From positions 1 to 40,417 of IMG/VR virus record IMGVR_UViG_3300034167_000497: a DNA stretch of 40,417 nucleotides; one strand, 5' to 3'. This document shows positions 15,039 to 22,336 of this stretch, piece by piece. A model generated the notes under the pieces. The model worked only from the letters and a program-made list of their open reading frames with translations. It searched no databases and had not been told where the DNA came from. Position 1 is the first letter of the stretch. Every line of letters starts with the position of its first letter. Origin of the DNA: a virus. The position numbers were made by a program, and so were the translations under genes.

Positions 15039-16337
15039 ATGGATATCATTAATAAAGCGCATTGGAAATCGGATGGCAACAATCTTAGATTGTCTATGCC
15101 AATCTCAAAGATTGATCAAGAGCGCAGAATTGTTTCGGGATTTGCAACTCTTGATAATTTAGACAAACAAAATGACATTGTAACAAGCGATGCAAGCATA
15201 AAAGCATTTGCTGCTTTTAAAGGAAATATAAGAGAAATGCATCAACCATCTGCAGTTGGCAAGATGGTTTCATTTAAAGAAGATAAGTACTTTGATGCCG
15301 ACTCAAAAAAGTTTTACTCAGGAGTTTTTGTTTCTGCTTACGTTTCAAAAGGAGCGCAAAACACTTGGGAAAAGGTTTTAGATGGCACCCTTTCTGGATT
15401 TTCAATCGGTGGAATTATGAATAAATGGGATGATGGATATGATGAAAAGGTAGATCGTCCAATTAGAATTATTAAAGATTATGATTTATTTGAACTATCT
15501 CTTGTTGATAGCCCAGCAAATCAATTTGCTAGTGTTGTGTCAATTGAAAAAGTTGATGGAATAAACGTTATGAAAGGCGACATCGCCGATCTAGCCGTAG
15601 AAAATGTTTTTTGGGATAAAGAATCTGGACTAATTATGATTTCAGATAATGATTTTGAATTAAGTCCTACAAGTGGAAGTCAAATGAAAAATATAGGTTT
15701 TGTTGAAAAGTCTGATACAGACAAAGATAAAATGATAAAGTTCTTAGTTGATAGTGCAAAAGGCATTAGTGCAATTAAGATGCAAAAGGAGGTAAGTCCT
15801 ATGACAGAAGAGACAACAAACGTTGTTGATAATGTTGAGGTCGTACCAGAGGCAACTGAGACAGTTGTAACTAAAAGCGTAAATGCTGAAGTTGCAGAAA
15901 CTGTTGCAGTTGAAACAAATGAGGCAGTTGTTGAAACTGAGATTGTTAAATCAGAAGAAGTTGTCGAGACTGTTGAAAAAACAGAAGAGATCGCTAAATC
16001 TGATGACACTGCAGTTGAAGCAATTGCTGAAATCAAGAATACTCTTGCTAATGCCTTTGGCGATCTAACAGCAATGGTTAAATCATTAAATGAAGAGACT
16101 GTATTAAGCCTACAGGCTCAAATTGCTGATCTAAGTAAGTCAATCCAAAACATTTCCGGTGAGGTTAAAGAAGTTAAGGATTCTTACAATGAATTTGGAA
16201 AGAGAGTGGATGCTGTAGAGCAAGACACCGCTTTCCGCAAGTCTGGCGATCTCGGTGAGATTGTTCAGGAACCAGAGATGGTTCAAAAATCAATATGGGG
16301 CGGACGGTTCCTCACAGACTCCGACCTGTTTAAGTAG
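15039..16337 (+). CDS. Prohead protease fused to a scaffold domain
   Basis: 432 residues. The N-terminal 170 match HK97-family prohead proteases: RRIVSGFATLDNLDKQNDIV (29-48), NIREMHQPSAVGKM with the candidate catalytic His68, DGTLSGFSIGG with Ser119/Ser122 as nucleophile candidates, and LFELSLVDSPANQFA (150-164). From about residue 255 it turns acidic, Val/Glu-rich and helical, with coiled-coil character (AQIADLSKSIQNISGEVKEV), like a capsid scaffold, ending in an amphipathic segment (SIWGGRFLTDSDLFK). The protease trims scaffold and capsid N-termini during maturation. An in-frame ATG at 15801 behind a strong SD could express the scaffold part separately. The capsid gene follows directly. 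Confidence 0.88.
   Translation: MDIINKAHWKSDGNNLRLSMPISKIDQERRIVSGFATLDNLDKQNDIVTSDASIKAFAAFKGNIREMHQPSAVGKMVSFKEDKYFDADSKKFYSGVFVSAYVSKGAQNTWEKVLDGTLSGFSIGGIMNKWDDGYDEKVDRPIRIIKDYDLFELSLVDSPANQFASVVSIEKVDGINVMKGDIADLAVENVFWDKESGLIMISDNDFELSPTSGSQMKNIGFVEKSDTDKDKMIKFLVDSAKGISAIKMQKEVSPMTEETTNVVDNVEVVPEATETVVTKSVNAEVAETVAVETNEAVVETEIVKSEEVVETVEKTEEIAKSDDTAVEAIAEIKNTLANAFGDLTAMVKSLNEETVLSLQAQIADLSKSIQNISGEVKEVKDSYNEFGKRVDAVEQDTAFRKSGDLGEIVQEPEMVQKSIWGGRFLTDSDLFK
15784..15803 (+). promoter_or_regulatory. Internal SD and in-frame ATG in the protease gene
   Basis: AAAAGGAGG (15784-15792) stands 8 nt before the in-frame ATG at 15801 (codon 255). It is among the strongest SDs in the window, yet it lies inside a gene and exactly at the protease/scaffold boundary. 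Confidence 0.65.
15801..16337 (+). CDS. Nested scaffold protein (internal start)
   Basis: A predicted 178-residue product from the internal ATG at 15801, in frame with the protease and ending at the same stop. Its sequence is the acidic, helical C-terminal part (MTEETTNVVDNVEVVPEATE and onward) and would act as a free scaffold for capsid assembly. This parallels the phage lambda C/Nu3 pair, in which the scaffold is made from an internal start in the protease gene. Support here is the near-perfect SD and the domain boundary; there is no experimental evidence. Confidence 0.5.
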   Translation: MTEETTNVVDNVEVVPEATETVVTKSVNAEVAETVAVETNEAVVETEIVKSEEVVETVEKTEEIAKSDDTAVEAIAEIKNTLANAFGDLTAMVKSLNEETVLSLQAQIADLSKSIQNISGEVKEVKDSYNEFGKRVDAVEQDTAFRKSGDLGEIVQEPEMVQKSIWGGRFLTDSDLFK

Positions 16338-16360
16338 AAATTCACTTGGAGGTGAACAAT

Positions 16361-17473
16361 ATGTCAGAAGAAATCATTAAAAATCAACCAGGAGTTTCCG
16401 TACCAGGCGCTTATAACGCTGAGGGTGGATTTGCCTCCGGTGGAATTGGTGGAGTAGCAACTCCAGCATCAGGAGTTATAGGAAATATTCCTACCGCTCT
16501 TTCCGGAATCACAACCGGAGCAAACGCTGTAAATCCTTCGGGTGCAGCAGGTAGTGGAATTCTACGACCTGAGCAGGCTCGTCAATTTATTGACTATGTT
16601 TGGGATGCAACTGTTCTTGCAAAAGACGGACGTAGAGTTACAATGCGAGCAAATACAATGGAACTTGAAAAAGTTAACGTTGGTGAGCGTGTAATTCGTG
16701 CTGCTGCTCAAGGCAGTGGTGCATATACAAACGCTGGTGCTACTTTTTCTAAAGTAGAATTGACAACCAAAAAGATTCGTCTTGATTGGGAAGTTACATC
16801 AGAAGGTCTAGAAGATAATATTGAAGGGGCTGCTCTTGAAGATCATCTTGTTCGTTTGATGACCAACGCATTCGGTAATGATATCGAAGACTTGGCTATT
16901 AACGGAGATGGTTCAACAGGATCATTCCTTTCTATTATGGATGGTTTTGTTAACAAAATCACAACTAATGGAGATGCACACGATTCAGTTCTTCCAGCAG
17001 TTACAAGCGATAACTGGACAACTCCAGTTATGCAAGGCATTATCAATGCAATGCCACGTAAGTATCGTGCACTTAAGAACAATCTTAAGTTCTATGCAGG
17101 TACAGATGTTTTCCAAAGCATCGTACGTAACAACGGTACTCTTGCAGATGCTATTTCTGAGGCTTTCTCAAGCCGTAACGGTAGCACACAAGCAAATCGT
17201 CAAGACTATCTTGATGGCGTAGGACAAACATTCGGAGGAGCCCGTACCACTCGTGTACTTGGCGTTGACGTAATGGAAGTTCCTTACTACCCAGCAGATT
17301 ATGTCGATCTTACTTTCCCACAGAACCGTATTTGGGGATTCCAACGGGATATTACCGTCAATCGTCAATATGTTCCAAAGAAAGATACAATTGAATACAC
17401 CGTATTTGTACGTTTTGGTGTTCAAATTGAAGAAGAAGATGCAATTGCCTACAAGGACATTGCTGCTTCCTAA
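16361..17473 (+). CDS. Major capsid protein (HK97 fold)
   Basis: 370 residues from ATG 16361, 8 nt after the GGAGG at 16348-16352; an upstream TTG at 16346 overlaps the SD and is rejected. The N-terminal 70 residues are Gly/Ala-rich and probably flexible. The body matches HK97-type capsid proteins: RQFIDYVWDATVLAKDGRRV, LTTKKIRLDWEVTSEGLEDN, HLVRLMTNAFGNDIEDLAIN, VMEVPYYPADYVDLTF and GFQRDITVNRQYVPKKDTIE, ending in VRFGVQIEEEDAIAYKDIA. This arrangement (a long helix, central β sheet, C-terminal extended strand) is that of the coat subunit. The gene is moderately richer in G and C at third positions than its neighbours, as expected for high expression, and is followed by a strong terminator. 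Confidence 0.95.
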   Translation: MSEEIIKNQPGVSVPGAYNAEGGFASGGIGGVATPASGVIGNIPTALSGITTGANAVNPSGAAGSGILRPEQARQFIDYVWDATVLAKDGRRVTMRANTMELEKVNVGERVIRAAAQGSGAYTNAGATFSKVELTTKKIRLDWEVTSEGLEDNIEGAALEDHLVRLMTNAFGNDIEDLAINGDGSTGSFLSIMDGFVNKITTNGDAHDSVLPAVTSDNWTTPVMQGIINAMPRKYRALKNNLKFYAGTDVFQSIVRNNGTLADAISEAFSSRNGSTQANRQDYLDGVGQTFGGARTTRVLGVDVMEVPYYPADYVDLTFPQNRIWGFQRDITVNRQYVPKKDTIEYTVFVRFGVQIEEEDAIAYKDIAAS

Positions 17474-17490
17474 TCATTAAGCAATTATCT

Positions 17491-17520
17491 AGGGCAGGGG
17501 ATTCGTTCTCTGCCCTTTTT
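17491..17520 (+). terminator. Strong intrinsic terminator after the capsid gene
   Basis: AGGGCAGGGGA (17491-17501) pairs with TTCTCTGCCCT (17506-17516) around a TTCG tetraloop (17502-17505), with two G·U pairs, followed by a T run to 17520. Read as RNA this is an 11 bp stem with the very stable UUCG loop plus a U tail. Confidence 0.92.
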
Positions 17521-17529
17521 AATTAAATC

Positions 17530-17538
17530 TGATATAAT
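17530..17538 (+). promoter_or_regulatory. Extended -10 promoter after the capsid terminator
   Basis: TGA-TATAAT (-10 at 17533-17538), immediately after the terminator. A 17 nt leader holds the SD AAAGGAG (17545-17551) before the ATG at 17556. Confidence 0.7.
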
Positions 17539-17555
17539 AATAACAAAGGAGTAAA

Positions 17556-17780
17556 ATGTCAACTGTAAAAAAAACAACACCAGAAAAGGTTGTTGAAGTT
17601 AAAGAACAAAATAGTCAGGCAGTAATTTACTCTGATAAAAATCTTCATTTTGATAAGTATGGACACATAGATCAAGGCTATAATATTGTTAAAACAGAAT
17701 TTATTGATATTTATTTACAACACAAATCAGTTAGAGAGGCCAGCGCTTTAGAACTTGCAAAGCACTATGGTATTAAATAA
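17556..17780 (+). CDS. Small protein of the head-tail region
   Basis: 74 residues, charged and Lys-rich at the N-terminus, then DKYGHIDQGYNIVKTEF and a helical C-terminal part (VREASALELAKHYGI). I recall similar short proteins just after the capsid gene in actinobacteriophages; the role is not known to me, but a head-associated accessory or connector protein is likely. It opens a new transcription unit after the capsid terminator and leads into the connector genes, with its stop overlapping the next ATG (TAATG). Confidence 0.5.
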   Translation: MSTVKKTTPEKVVEVKEQNSQAVIYSDKNLHFDKYGHIDQGYNIVKTEFIDIYLQHKSVREASALELAKHYGIK

Positions 17781-18706
17781 TGCAAGTACTGAGACTTCCG
17801 CCATACCCAATCACTATCACCTATGATGTTCCAAGTGCCTATGCTGATTACTTATTAGTTATTGAAAGCCCAGATTTTACAGAAATTGAAGAAGAAGTTA
17901 CCTCAAATGCCAACAAAAAAGTATCTTATGTTTTAGATGACGACTACGTAAAATATGATGGATCTTATACCCTTACAATCTATGAAGCCGAAAGTGGAGC
18001 AGGCGCAGACATTGTTGTTCAAGATAGCCTTGAAATTTATAGACCATATGCTGATCCAAATGATTTAGCAACTACAGCAACTGAAATTGCAGAATATAAA
18101 AAACAAGAATTTTTAGCAAGATCTATTATTGACGCAGTTCTTGAAGAGGGATTTTATTATAAAAAGAAAATAATTGAGTATGTAGGACTTGGAACTGACT
18201 ATGCACCAATTAACTATAAAAGTCATAAAGTTTTAAAAGTATATCAAGACAACATTCTTCACTATGACAGCAGTCTAGCAACCCCAGCAATTTTTGGAAT
18301 TACCTTTAAGTTAAGTGATAATGGAACTGCGGTTATTAAAGATTTGCCAGGAGAAGAATATAACAGATCAGAGCAGGCTCCTTTGTTTTTACCAACTGCC
18401 CAGTCAGACTGGCTTGGACCAATCGGCTACGGCAACTCTTTTGACAACCAATCAGATTTTACTTTTGTTTTAGAAACGGGATTTAAAGTAGTTCCTCTTG
18501 ACATTAAAGAAGCAACATTAATGTTAATAGATGACATTCGTTGTGGCAAACTTGATTACTATAAGAGATATGTAACTACTTATAATACAGATCAATTTAA
18601 ACTTCAGTTTCATAAATCAATATTAGATGGTACTGGAAATCTTTTAGTTGATAAAATCCTTTCAAAGTATATAGCAGATTCCAGAGTTAAAATTGGTGTG
18701 CTGTAA
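17780..18706 (+). CDS. Head-tail connector/adaptor protein with an N-terminal Ig-like domain
   Basis: 308 residues. Residues 1-90 are a β-sandwich-like domain (PPYPITITYDVPSAYADYLL, SYTLTIYEAESG). The remainder has a helical region (EFLARSIIDAVLEEGFYYKK), a β hairpin and a helical end (DIKEATLMLIDDIRCGKLDY), which resembles gp6-like head-tail adaptors. Adaptors bind under the portal and create the tail-docking surface. Order (capsid, small gene, adaptor, stopper, completion, terminator, tube) matches siphophage convention. The Ig-like extension at the N-terminus is an addition to the usual adaptor. Start and stop overlap neighbouring genes by one base. Confidence 0.65.
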   Translation: MQVLRLPPYPITITYDVPSAYADYLLVIESPDFTEIEEEVTSNANKKVSYVLDDDYVKYDGSYTLTIYEAESGAGADIVVQDSLEIYRPYADPNDLATTATEIAEYKKQEFLARSIIDAVLEEGFYYKKKIIEYVGLGTDYAPINYKSHKVLKVYQDNILHYDSSLATPAIFGITFKLSDNGTAVIKDLPGEEYNRSEQAPLFLPTAQSDWLGPIGYGNSFDNQSDFTFVLETGFKVVPLDIKEATLMLIDDIRCGKLDYYKRYVTTYNTDQFKLQFHKSILDGTGNLLVDKILSKYIADSRVKIGVL

Positions 18707-19152
18707 TGTCATGCGAAGCAACAGATTTTTTGTATCCAATGATTGCAGACATATACTATCCAACTATTCAACGTGATATGTATGGATCTGGTTTAAAGAA
18801 TTGGATTTTTGACAAAAGCGTTATTGTTAATTTTACTTCAGGAGGAACTGCATTAGCAGAAGACATTAAGGCAAAGATTTTTACAAAAAATGAAAACATG
18901 CTTATTGGAAGAATTAAAAATGACATTCGTAAATCAACAAATAAAGAGAGTAACTCACTTACAAACATTATTATTACAAATATAAGAAACAGTATGGACG
19001 AACTCATATATCAAGAAACTTCTGGAGAGCGTTCTGGAAAAGGTACAATTTATGAAATTGCTACTTATGATCCAGTAGTAAACCCTTTTGGTACAATAGA
19101 TTACTACAAGGTTGTTTTACGAAGAACAGAAAACCAAAGTGGGGCTGACTAA
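18706..19152 (+). CDS. Head-tail stopper/neck protein
   Basis: 148 residues. The composition is mixed: YPMIADIYYPTIQRDMYGSG at the start, a helical core with repeated Ile/Asn, and the end GTIDYYKVVLRRTENQSGAD. The tail end (TYDPVVNPFGTIDYYKVVLR) matches the pattern of small stopper proteins that finish with a β hairpin. The position after the adaptor and before the completion protein supports the assignment. A stopper closes the head after DNA packaging and opens on tail joining. It is the second gene of a tightly overlapping connector operon. Confidence 0.55.
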   Translation: MSCEATDFLYPMIADIYYPTIQRDMYGSGLKNWIFDKSVIVNFTSGGTALAEDIKAKIFTKNENMLIGRIKNDIRKSTNKESNSLTNIIITNIRNSMDELIYQETSGERSGKGTIYEIATYDPVVNPFGTIDYYKVVLRRTENQSGAD

Positions 19153-19829
19153 TGCAAGTTAAATTTGATGATAAAAAATTTATGAAAAAGATGAATAATA
19201 TTGTTGATTATTCTTTTGGATTTTTTGAAGGGGCACAAAAAGGAAAAACAGTATTTTTAAATAACTTAGGAAAAGACACAGTAGAAGCATTAAAGATGTT
19301 TGTTGATGCAAATGCAAAAATGGATCCAATGTCTATGCACCATGTTTATGAATGGGGCAAGGTTGGAATGGCATCTAAAAGACTTTTTCAAGTTACTCAT
19401 ACCGTAAGCAATCTTGGATTATCGATTAAGTCTGATTTTAAACAATCAACATCAATTAAGCAAGGTTCTTTGGTTCCGTTCTACAACAAAGCAAGAATTA
19501 TGGAGTACGGCCAACCAGTTGTAATTAAACCAAGAAATGCTTCCGTACTTTCTTTTAATGTTGGGGGAGAACAAATTTTTACAAAAAATCCAGTTAATGT
19601 TTCAAATCCTGGAGGAGACTGGGTTCAAGGGTCCTATGAAAAAACATTTGATAACTTTATGAATTATTATTTTAAACAAACATTTCTAAGGGCTTCTGGA
19701 ATTTATGATCATTTAAGCAATCCACAAGTGTACAAGAAAAACTTACAAGCAGGATCAAATATTGGAAAATCAAAGGGTAGAGAAGTCGGCTATCGTTGGA
19801 TTACAAATATTAATGTGGGGGTAGAGTAA
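19152..19829 (+). CDS. Neck/tail completion protein (HK97 gp10-like position)
   Basis: 225 residues. The N-terminal part is helical (KKMNNIVDYSFGFFEGAQKG, LGKDTVEALKMFVD). The central β region includes FYNKARIMEYGQPVVIKPRN, and FNVGGEQIFTKNPVNVSNPG resembles the barrel of tail completion proteins. The C-terminus is basic. These proteins link the connector to the tail terminator. The start overlaps the previous stop by one base; the next gene starts one base after this stop. Confidence 0.55.
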   Translation: MQVKFDDKKFMKKMNNIVDYSFGFFEGAQKGKTVFLNNLGKDTVEALKMFVDANAKMDPMSMHHVYEWGKVGMASKRLFQVTHTVSNLGLSIKSDFKQSTSIKQGSLVPFYNKARIMEYGQPVVIKPRNASVLSFNVGGEQIFTKNPVNVSNPGGDWVQGSYEKTFDNFMNYYFKQTFLRASGIYDHLSNPQVYKKNLQAGSNIGKSKGREVGYRWITNINVGVE

Positions 19830-19830
19830 A

Positions 19831-20436
19831 ATGCCAAAAGATGTAGTAAATTTACCATTTCCACCAATTTGGATAAATGCTTACATTCAAGCAGTATTAA
19901 ATGAATATGGGCTTAGTGTTTTAACAATACCATCTAATCCAGCAGCAATTGATGATTTAAGCAAAAACAGAGTAGACATACCAACACAGTATGACGATGA
20001 GGGAATTGCATTAAGTCAACAACCAGACGTAATTGTTCAATATGATAGACTTATTAGATATAGAAGAACTAATTTGTATCCTCTTAAGTGCGAGCAGTTA
20101 TTATACTATGTATATTCAACTCCCAGCAAAATTTTAGATGTTAGCACAATTTTGTCTCAATTACTAGATAGAGCAGACGCATCAGCAGAAGACCTGAACC
20201 GTTGGTGCAGGCTTAATCAAAACGATTCAGATACAGCATTATATAAAGATCTTCTTGAAAAAAGTTTAAACAATCCACTGACAAACAATGTATATTTTCA
20301 TGACATCAAGGTATATCAACTTGAAGAGGTTAGAGACCTAACGGAACTATCCTCTCTTCGTGGACTTACTCTTAATAAGTTTATTATTGAGTATGACTAT
20401 CATACTATTAATAACCTAGATCCATATTATACATAA
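19831..20436 (+). CDS. Tail terminator protein
   Basis: 201 residues. It begins LPFPPIWINAYIQAVLNEYG (7-26), which is typical for tail terminators: a helix followed by a β sheet. The end has FHDIKVYQLEEVRDLTELSS and KFIIEYDYHT strands. Tail terminators form a ring that caps the tail tube and joins it to the head connector. The gene is last in the connector operon, and the tail tube gene follows its own promoter. Size and position fit the family. Confidence 0.6.
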   Translation: MPKDVVNLPFPPIWINAYIQAVLNEYGLSVLTIPSNPAAIDDLSKNRVDIPTQYDDEGIALSQQPDVIVQYDRLIRYRRTNLYPLKCEQLLYYVYSTPSKILDVSTILSQLLDRADASAEDLNRWCRLNQNDSDTALYKDLLEKSLNNPLTNNVYFHDIKVYQLEEVRDLTELSSLRGLTLNKFIIEYDYHTINNLDPYYT

Positions 20437-20442
20437 AAAGGC

Positions 20443-20451
20443 TGATATAAT
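20443..20451 (+). promoter_or_regulatory. Extended -10 promoter of the major tail protein gene
   Basis: TGA-TATAAT (-10 at 20446-20451). A 70 nt leader, the longest of any gene here, contains a hairpin and the SD AAAGGAG before the ATG at 20522. Confidence 0.7.
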
Positions 20452-20460
20452 AGTTTAGAG

Positions 20461-20479
20461 AAGGCATTAATAATGCTTT
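20461..20479 (+). other. 5' leader hairpin of the tail tube mRNA
   Basis: AAGGCATT (20461-20468), loop AAT, AATGCTTT (20472-20479): 8 bp with one G·U. It lies about 10 nt from the predicted RNA 5' end. A protective 5' hairpin that stabilises a highly expressed mRNA is a plausible role. Confidence 0.6.
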
Positions 20480-20521
20480 GATAACTTAATATAGAAAAAA
20501 AATTGAAAAAAGGAGTTAAAA

Positions 20522-21187
20522 ATGGCATATTCACGTGGTACGTCTACAAATATTATCGTAGGTGCAGCAGCAATTTTCGTTGCAGACTACAAACTTACAC
20601 CAACAGGTGCAACAGCAATTCCATCATTTGTTGCTACAGAGTCTTACAAATCTACACTTTCTGTAGACCCAGACTTTACAAATGTTGGCTATACAATGAA
20701 TGGTCTTGAATTGACCTTCACACCAGATTTCGGCGAGGTAGCCGTAGATCAGGTTCTTGACGTTGCTAAACTATACAAGCAGGGAATGCAAGTTTCTCTT
20801 GCTACCGCTTTTGCTGAAGCAACATTAGAAAATTTACTTCTTGCAACCGCAGGAAAAGATTCAGCATTGACTGGAACAAAAACTACATCAGCAGGTCGTA
20901 CTCTTCAACTTTCAGCAGGAGATATTGGAGAAGTACCACTTGAGCGTGGTCTTGTTGCATGTGGTCCAGGAACTGGTGATGGAGACAAGTCTGACTCAGT
21001 AGAGCGTGTATATGTTGGATATCGTGCTCTTTCAATTGAGGCAGTTACAGTTTCAGCAAAGCGTGAAGAGGCTTCTATGTTTGAAGTTTCATTCCGTATG
21101 CTTCCAGATGACACAACAGCAACATACGGTAAGATCGTTGATCGTACCTTCTATGATGGATCTGGCACTAACTATACTACCGCATAA
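20522..21187 (+). CDS. Major tail (tube) protein
   Basis: 221 residues. The start TSTNIIVGAAAIFVADYKLT and the core NGLELTFTPDFGEVAVDQVL, GMQVSLATAFAEATLENLLL and VGYRALSIEAVTVSAKREEA are typical of actinobacteriophage major tail proteins, which polymerise into the tube around the tape measure. The C-terminal AKREEASMFEVSFRMLP strand ends the tube fold. High-expression signs are an SD AAAGGAG, a dedicated promoter and a strong terminator behind it. It is well placed before the chaperones and tape measure gene. Confidence 0.9.
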   Translation: MAYSRGTSTNIIVGAAAIFVADYKLTPTGATAIPSFVATESYKSTLSVDPDFTNVGYTMNGLELTFTPDFGEVAVDQVLDVAKLYKQGMQVSLATAFAEATLENLLLATAGKDSALTGTKTTSAGRTLQLSAGDIGEVPLERGLVACGPGTGDGDKSDSVERVYVGYRALSIEAVTVSAKREEASMFEVSFRMLPDDTTATYGKIVDRTFYDGSGTNYTTA

Positions 21188-21204
21188 ATAAAAAAGTAAA
21201 CAAT

Positions 21205-21240
21205 AACCCACTCTCATAACGGGAGTGGGTTTTGTTGTTT
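21205..21240 (+). terminator. Strong intrinsic terminator after the tail tube gene
   Basis: AACCCACTCTC (21205-21215), loop ATAAC, GGGAGTGGGTT (21221-21231), an 11 bp stem with one G·U, followed by a T-rich tail. It separates tail tube expression from the chaperone and tape measure genes. Confidence 0.92.
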
Positions 21241-21242
21241 TA

Positions 21243-21251
21243 TGCTAAAAT
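21243..21251 (+). promoter_or_regulatory. Extended -10 promoter after the tail tube terminator
   Basis: TGC-TAAAAT (-10 at 21246-21251). The ATG at 21258 is exactly 6 nt downstream, so this mRNA is expected to be leaderless. No SD is present. Confidence 0.6.
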
Positions 21252-21257
21252 TAACTA

Positions 21258-21947
21258 ATGGCTACAAAAGTTTTTAATACTTTAGACATTTTATTACTTA
21301 ATGATCAGACAATCTCATGTTCTCCTTTAAAGATTAAGTATATGAGGGAGTTTATGGATATTTTTGTGCTTATTGAAAACTCAAAAAATGATGAAGAATC
21401 TATTGACATCTTGTTAGAATGCTGTAAAGTTTGTATGAAACAATATAGCCCAGATTTATTTTTAAATCTAGATGATCATATTGACCTTAATACACTTTAT
21501 AAGATTATTGAAATAGCAGCGGGTATTAAATTTAATTCAACTTCAGAAGTAGAGATTAAAGAACAATCAAAAGAAAAAGAAGAAGGTTGGTTTGATTTAG
21601 ATTTAGCCAAATTAGAGTCTGAAGTATTTACTTTGGGTATATGGAAAAACTATGAAGAACTAGAGACTTCTTTGTCAATACCAGAACTTATGCAAACCTT
21701 GTCTTCAAAAAGAGAATTAGATTATGAAGAAAAAAAATTCTTAGCAGCAATTCAAGGGGTAGATTTAGAAAATAATTCTGAAAGTGGCAAGGGACAAAAA
21801 GAATGGGAAGACATGAAAGCAAGAGTCTTTAGTGGTGGACAAACAAGTGATGGCAATGATGTACTATCATTACAAGGTCCTAATGCAGCAAGGGCAGGGT
21901 TTGGTATTGGAATGGGCTTAGATTACGAAGATTTAACTAAAAAATAA
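21258..21947 (+). CDS. Tail assembly chaperone, long (G-T like)
   Basis: 229 residues. Residues 1-95 form a helical domain (PLKIKYMREFMDIFVLIENS, IDILLECCKVCMKQYSPDLF, DLNTLYKIIEIAAGIKF) that is clearly paralogous to the whole of the next protein. Residues 110-229 add a second domain (WFDLDLAKLESEVFTLGIWK, LSIPELMQTLSSKRELDYEE, FLAAIQGVDL, ending Gly-rich GFGIGMGLDYEDL), like the T part of gpGT. In lambda-type phages G and GT come from one gene by -1 frameshift. Here the fusion form is a complete separate gene upstream of the short form. It probably recruits tail tube protein to the tape measure during assembly. Confidence 0.75.
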   Translation: MATKVFNTLDILLLNDQTISCSPLKIKYMREFMDIFVLIENSKNDEESIDILLECCKVCMKQYSPDLFLNLDDHIDLNTLYKIIEIAAGIKFNSTSEVEIKEQSKEKEEGWFDLDLAKLESEVFTLGIWKNYEELETSLSIPELMQTLSSKRELDYEEKKFLAAIQGVDLENNSESGKGQKEWEDMKARVFSGGQTSDGNDVLSLQGPNAARAGFGIGMGLDYEDLTKK

Positions 21948-21956
21948 ACCTATTCA

Positions 21957-21965
21957 TGATATAAT
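21957..21965 (+). promoter_or_regulatory. Extended -10 promoter of the short chaperone gene
   Basis: TGA-TATAAT (-10 at 21960-21965). A 27 nt leader with AAAAGGAG precedes the ATG at 21993, unlike the leaderless long form upstream. Confidence 0.65.
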
Positions 21966-21992
21966 TAACTAACTTAACAAAAGGAGAAACAA

Positions 21993-22310
21993 ATGGCAAC
22001 AACAGCAAAAACCGACGAAGATACCGTTGTACTTATTGATGGTACAAAGATCGCAGTAAGACCACTCAAGATCTCATTACTTCGTCCATTTATGAAGAAA
22101 TTTGAAGGTATTGCAGCAGTGGCAGAAGACAACGAGAAATCAATGAACATTCTTATGGAATGTGTTTTGATTGCTATGCAGCAATATAAACCAGAATTGG
22201 CAGAAAATGTCAAGGATCTTGAAGACAATTTAGATTTACCAACAGTCTATAAGATTGTTGAAGCAGCATCTGGAGTTAAACTTCAAGACGCTTCTTTGTT
22301 AAATCTATAA
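21993..22310 (+). CDS. Tail assembly chaperone, short (G like)
   Basis: 105 residues, matching the N-terminal domain of the preceding protein: VRPLKISLLRPFMKKFEG, KSMNILMECVLIAMQQYKPE, DLPTVYKIVEAASGVKL. It corresponds to gpG alone, without the T domain. I looked for a slippery heptanucleotide before the TAA and for a continuing ORF in the other frames; the sequence after the stop is AT-rich with early stops, so a -1 frameshift product is not supported. Own promoter and SD suggest it is made in greater amount than the long form, as gpG is made in excess over gpGT. The tape measure gene follows 26 nt downstream. Confidence 0.75.
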   Translation: MATTAKTDEDTVVLIDGTKIAVRPLKISLLRPFMKKFEGIAAVAEDNEKSMNILMECVLIAMQQYKPELAENVKDLEDNLDLPTVYKIVEAASGVKLQDASLLNL

Positions 22311-22336
22311 AAAAATAAAGTAAAGAGGTGTTATGA

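Noticed and set aside
16346-16360. TTG at 16346 as the major capsid start
   Set aside because: It overlaps the GGAGG SD for the ATG at 16361.
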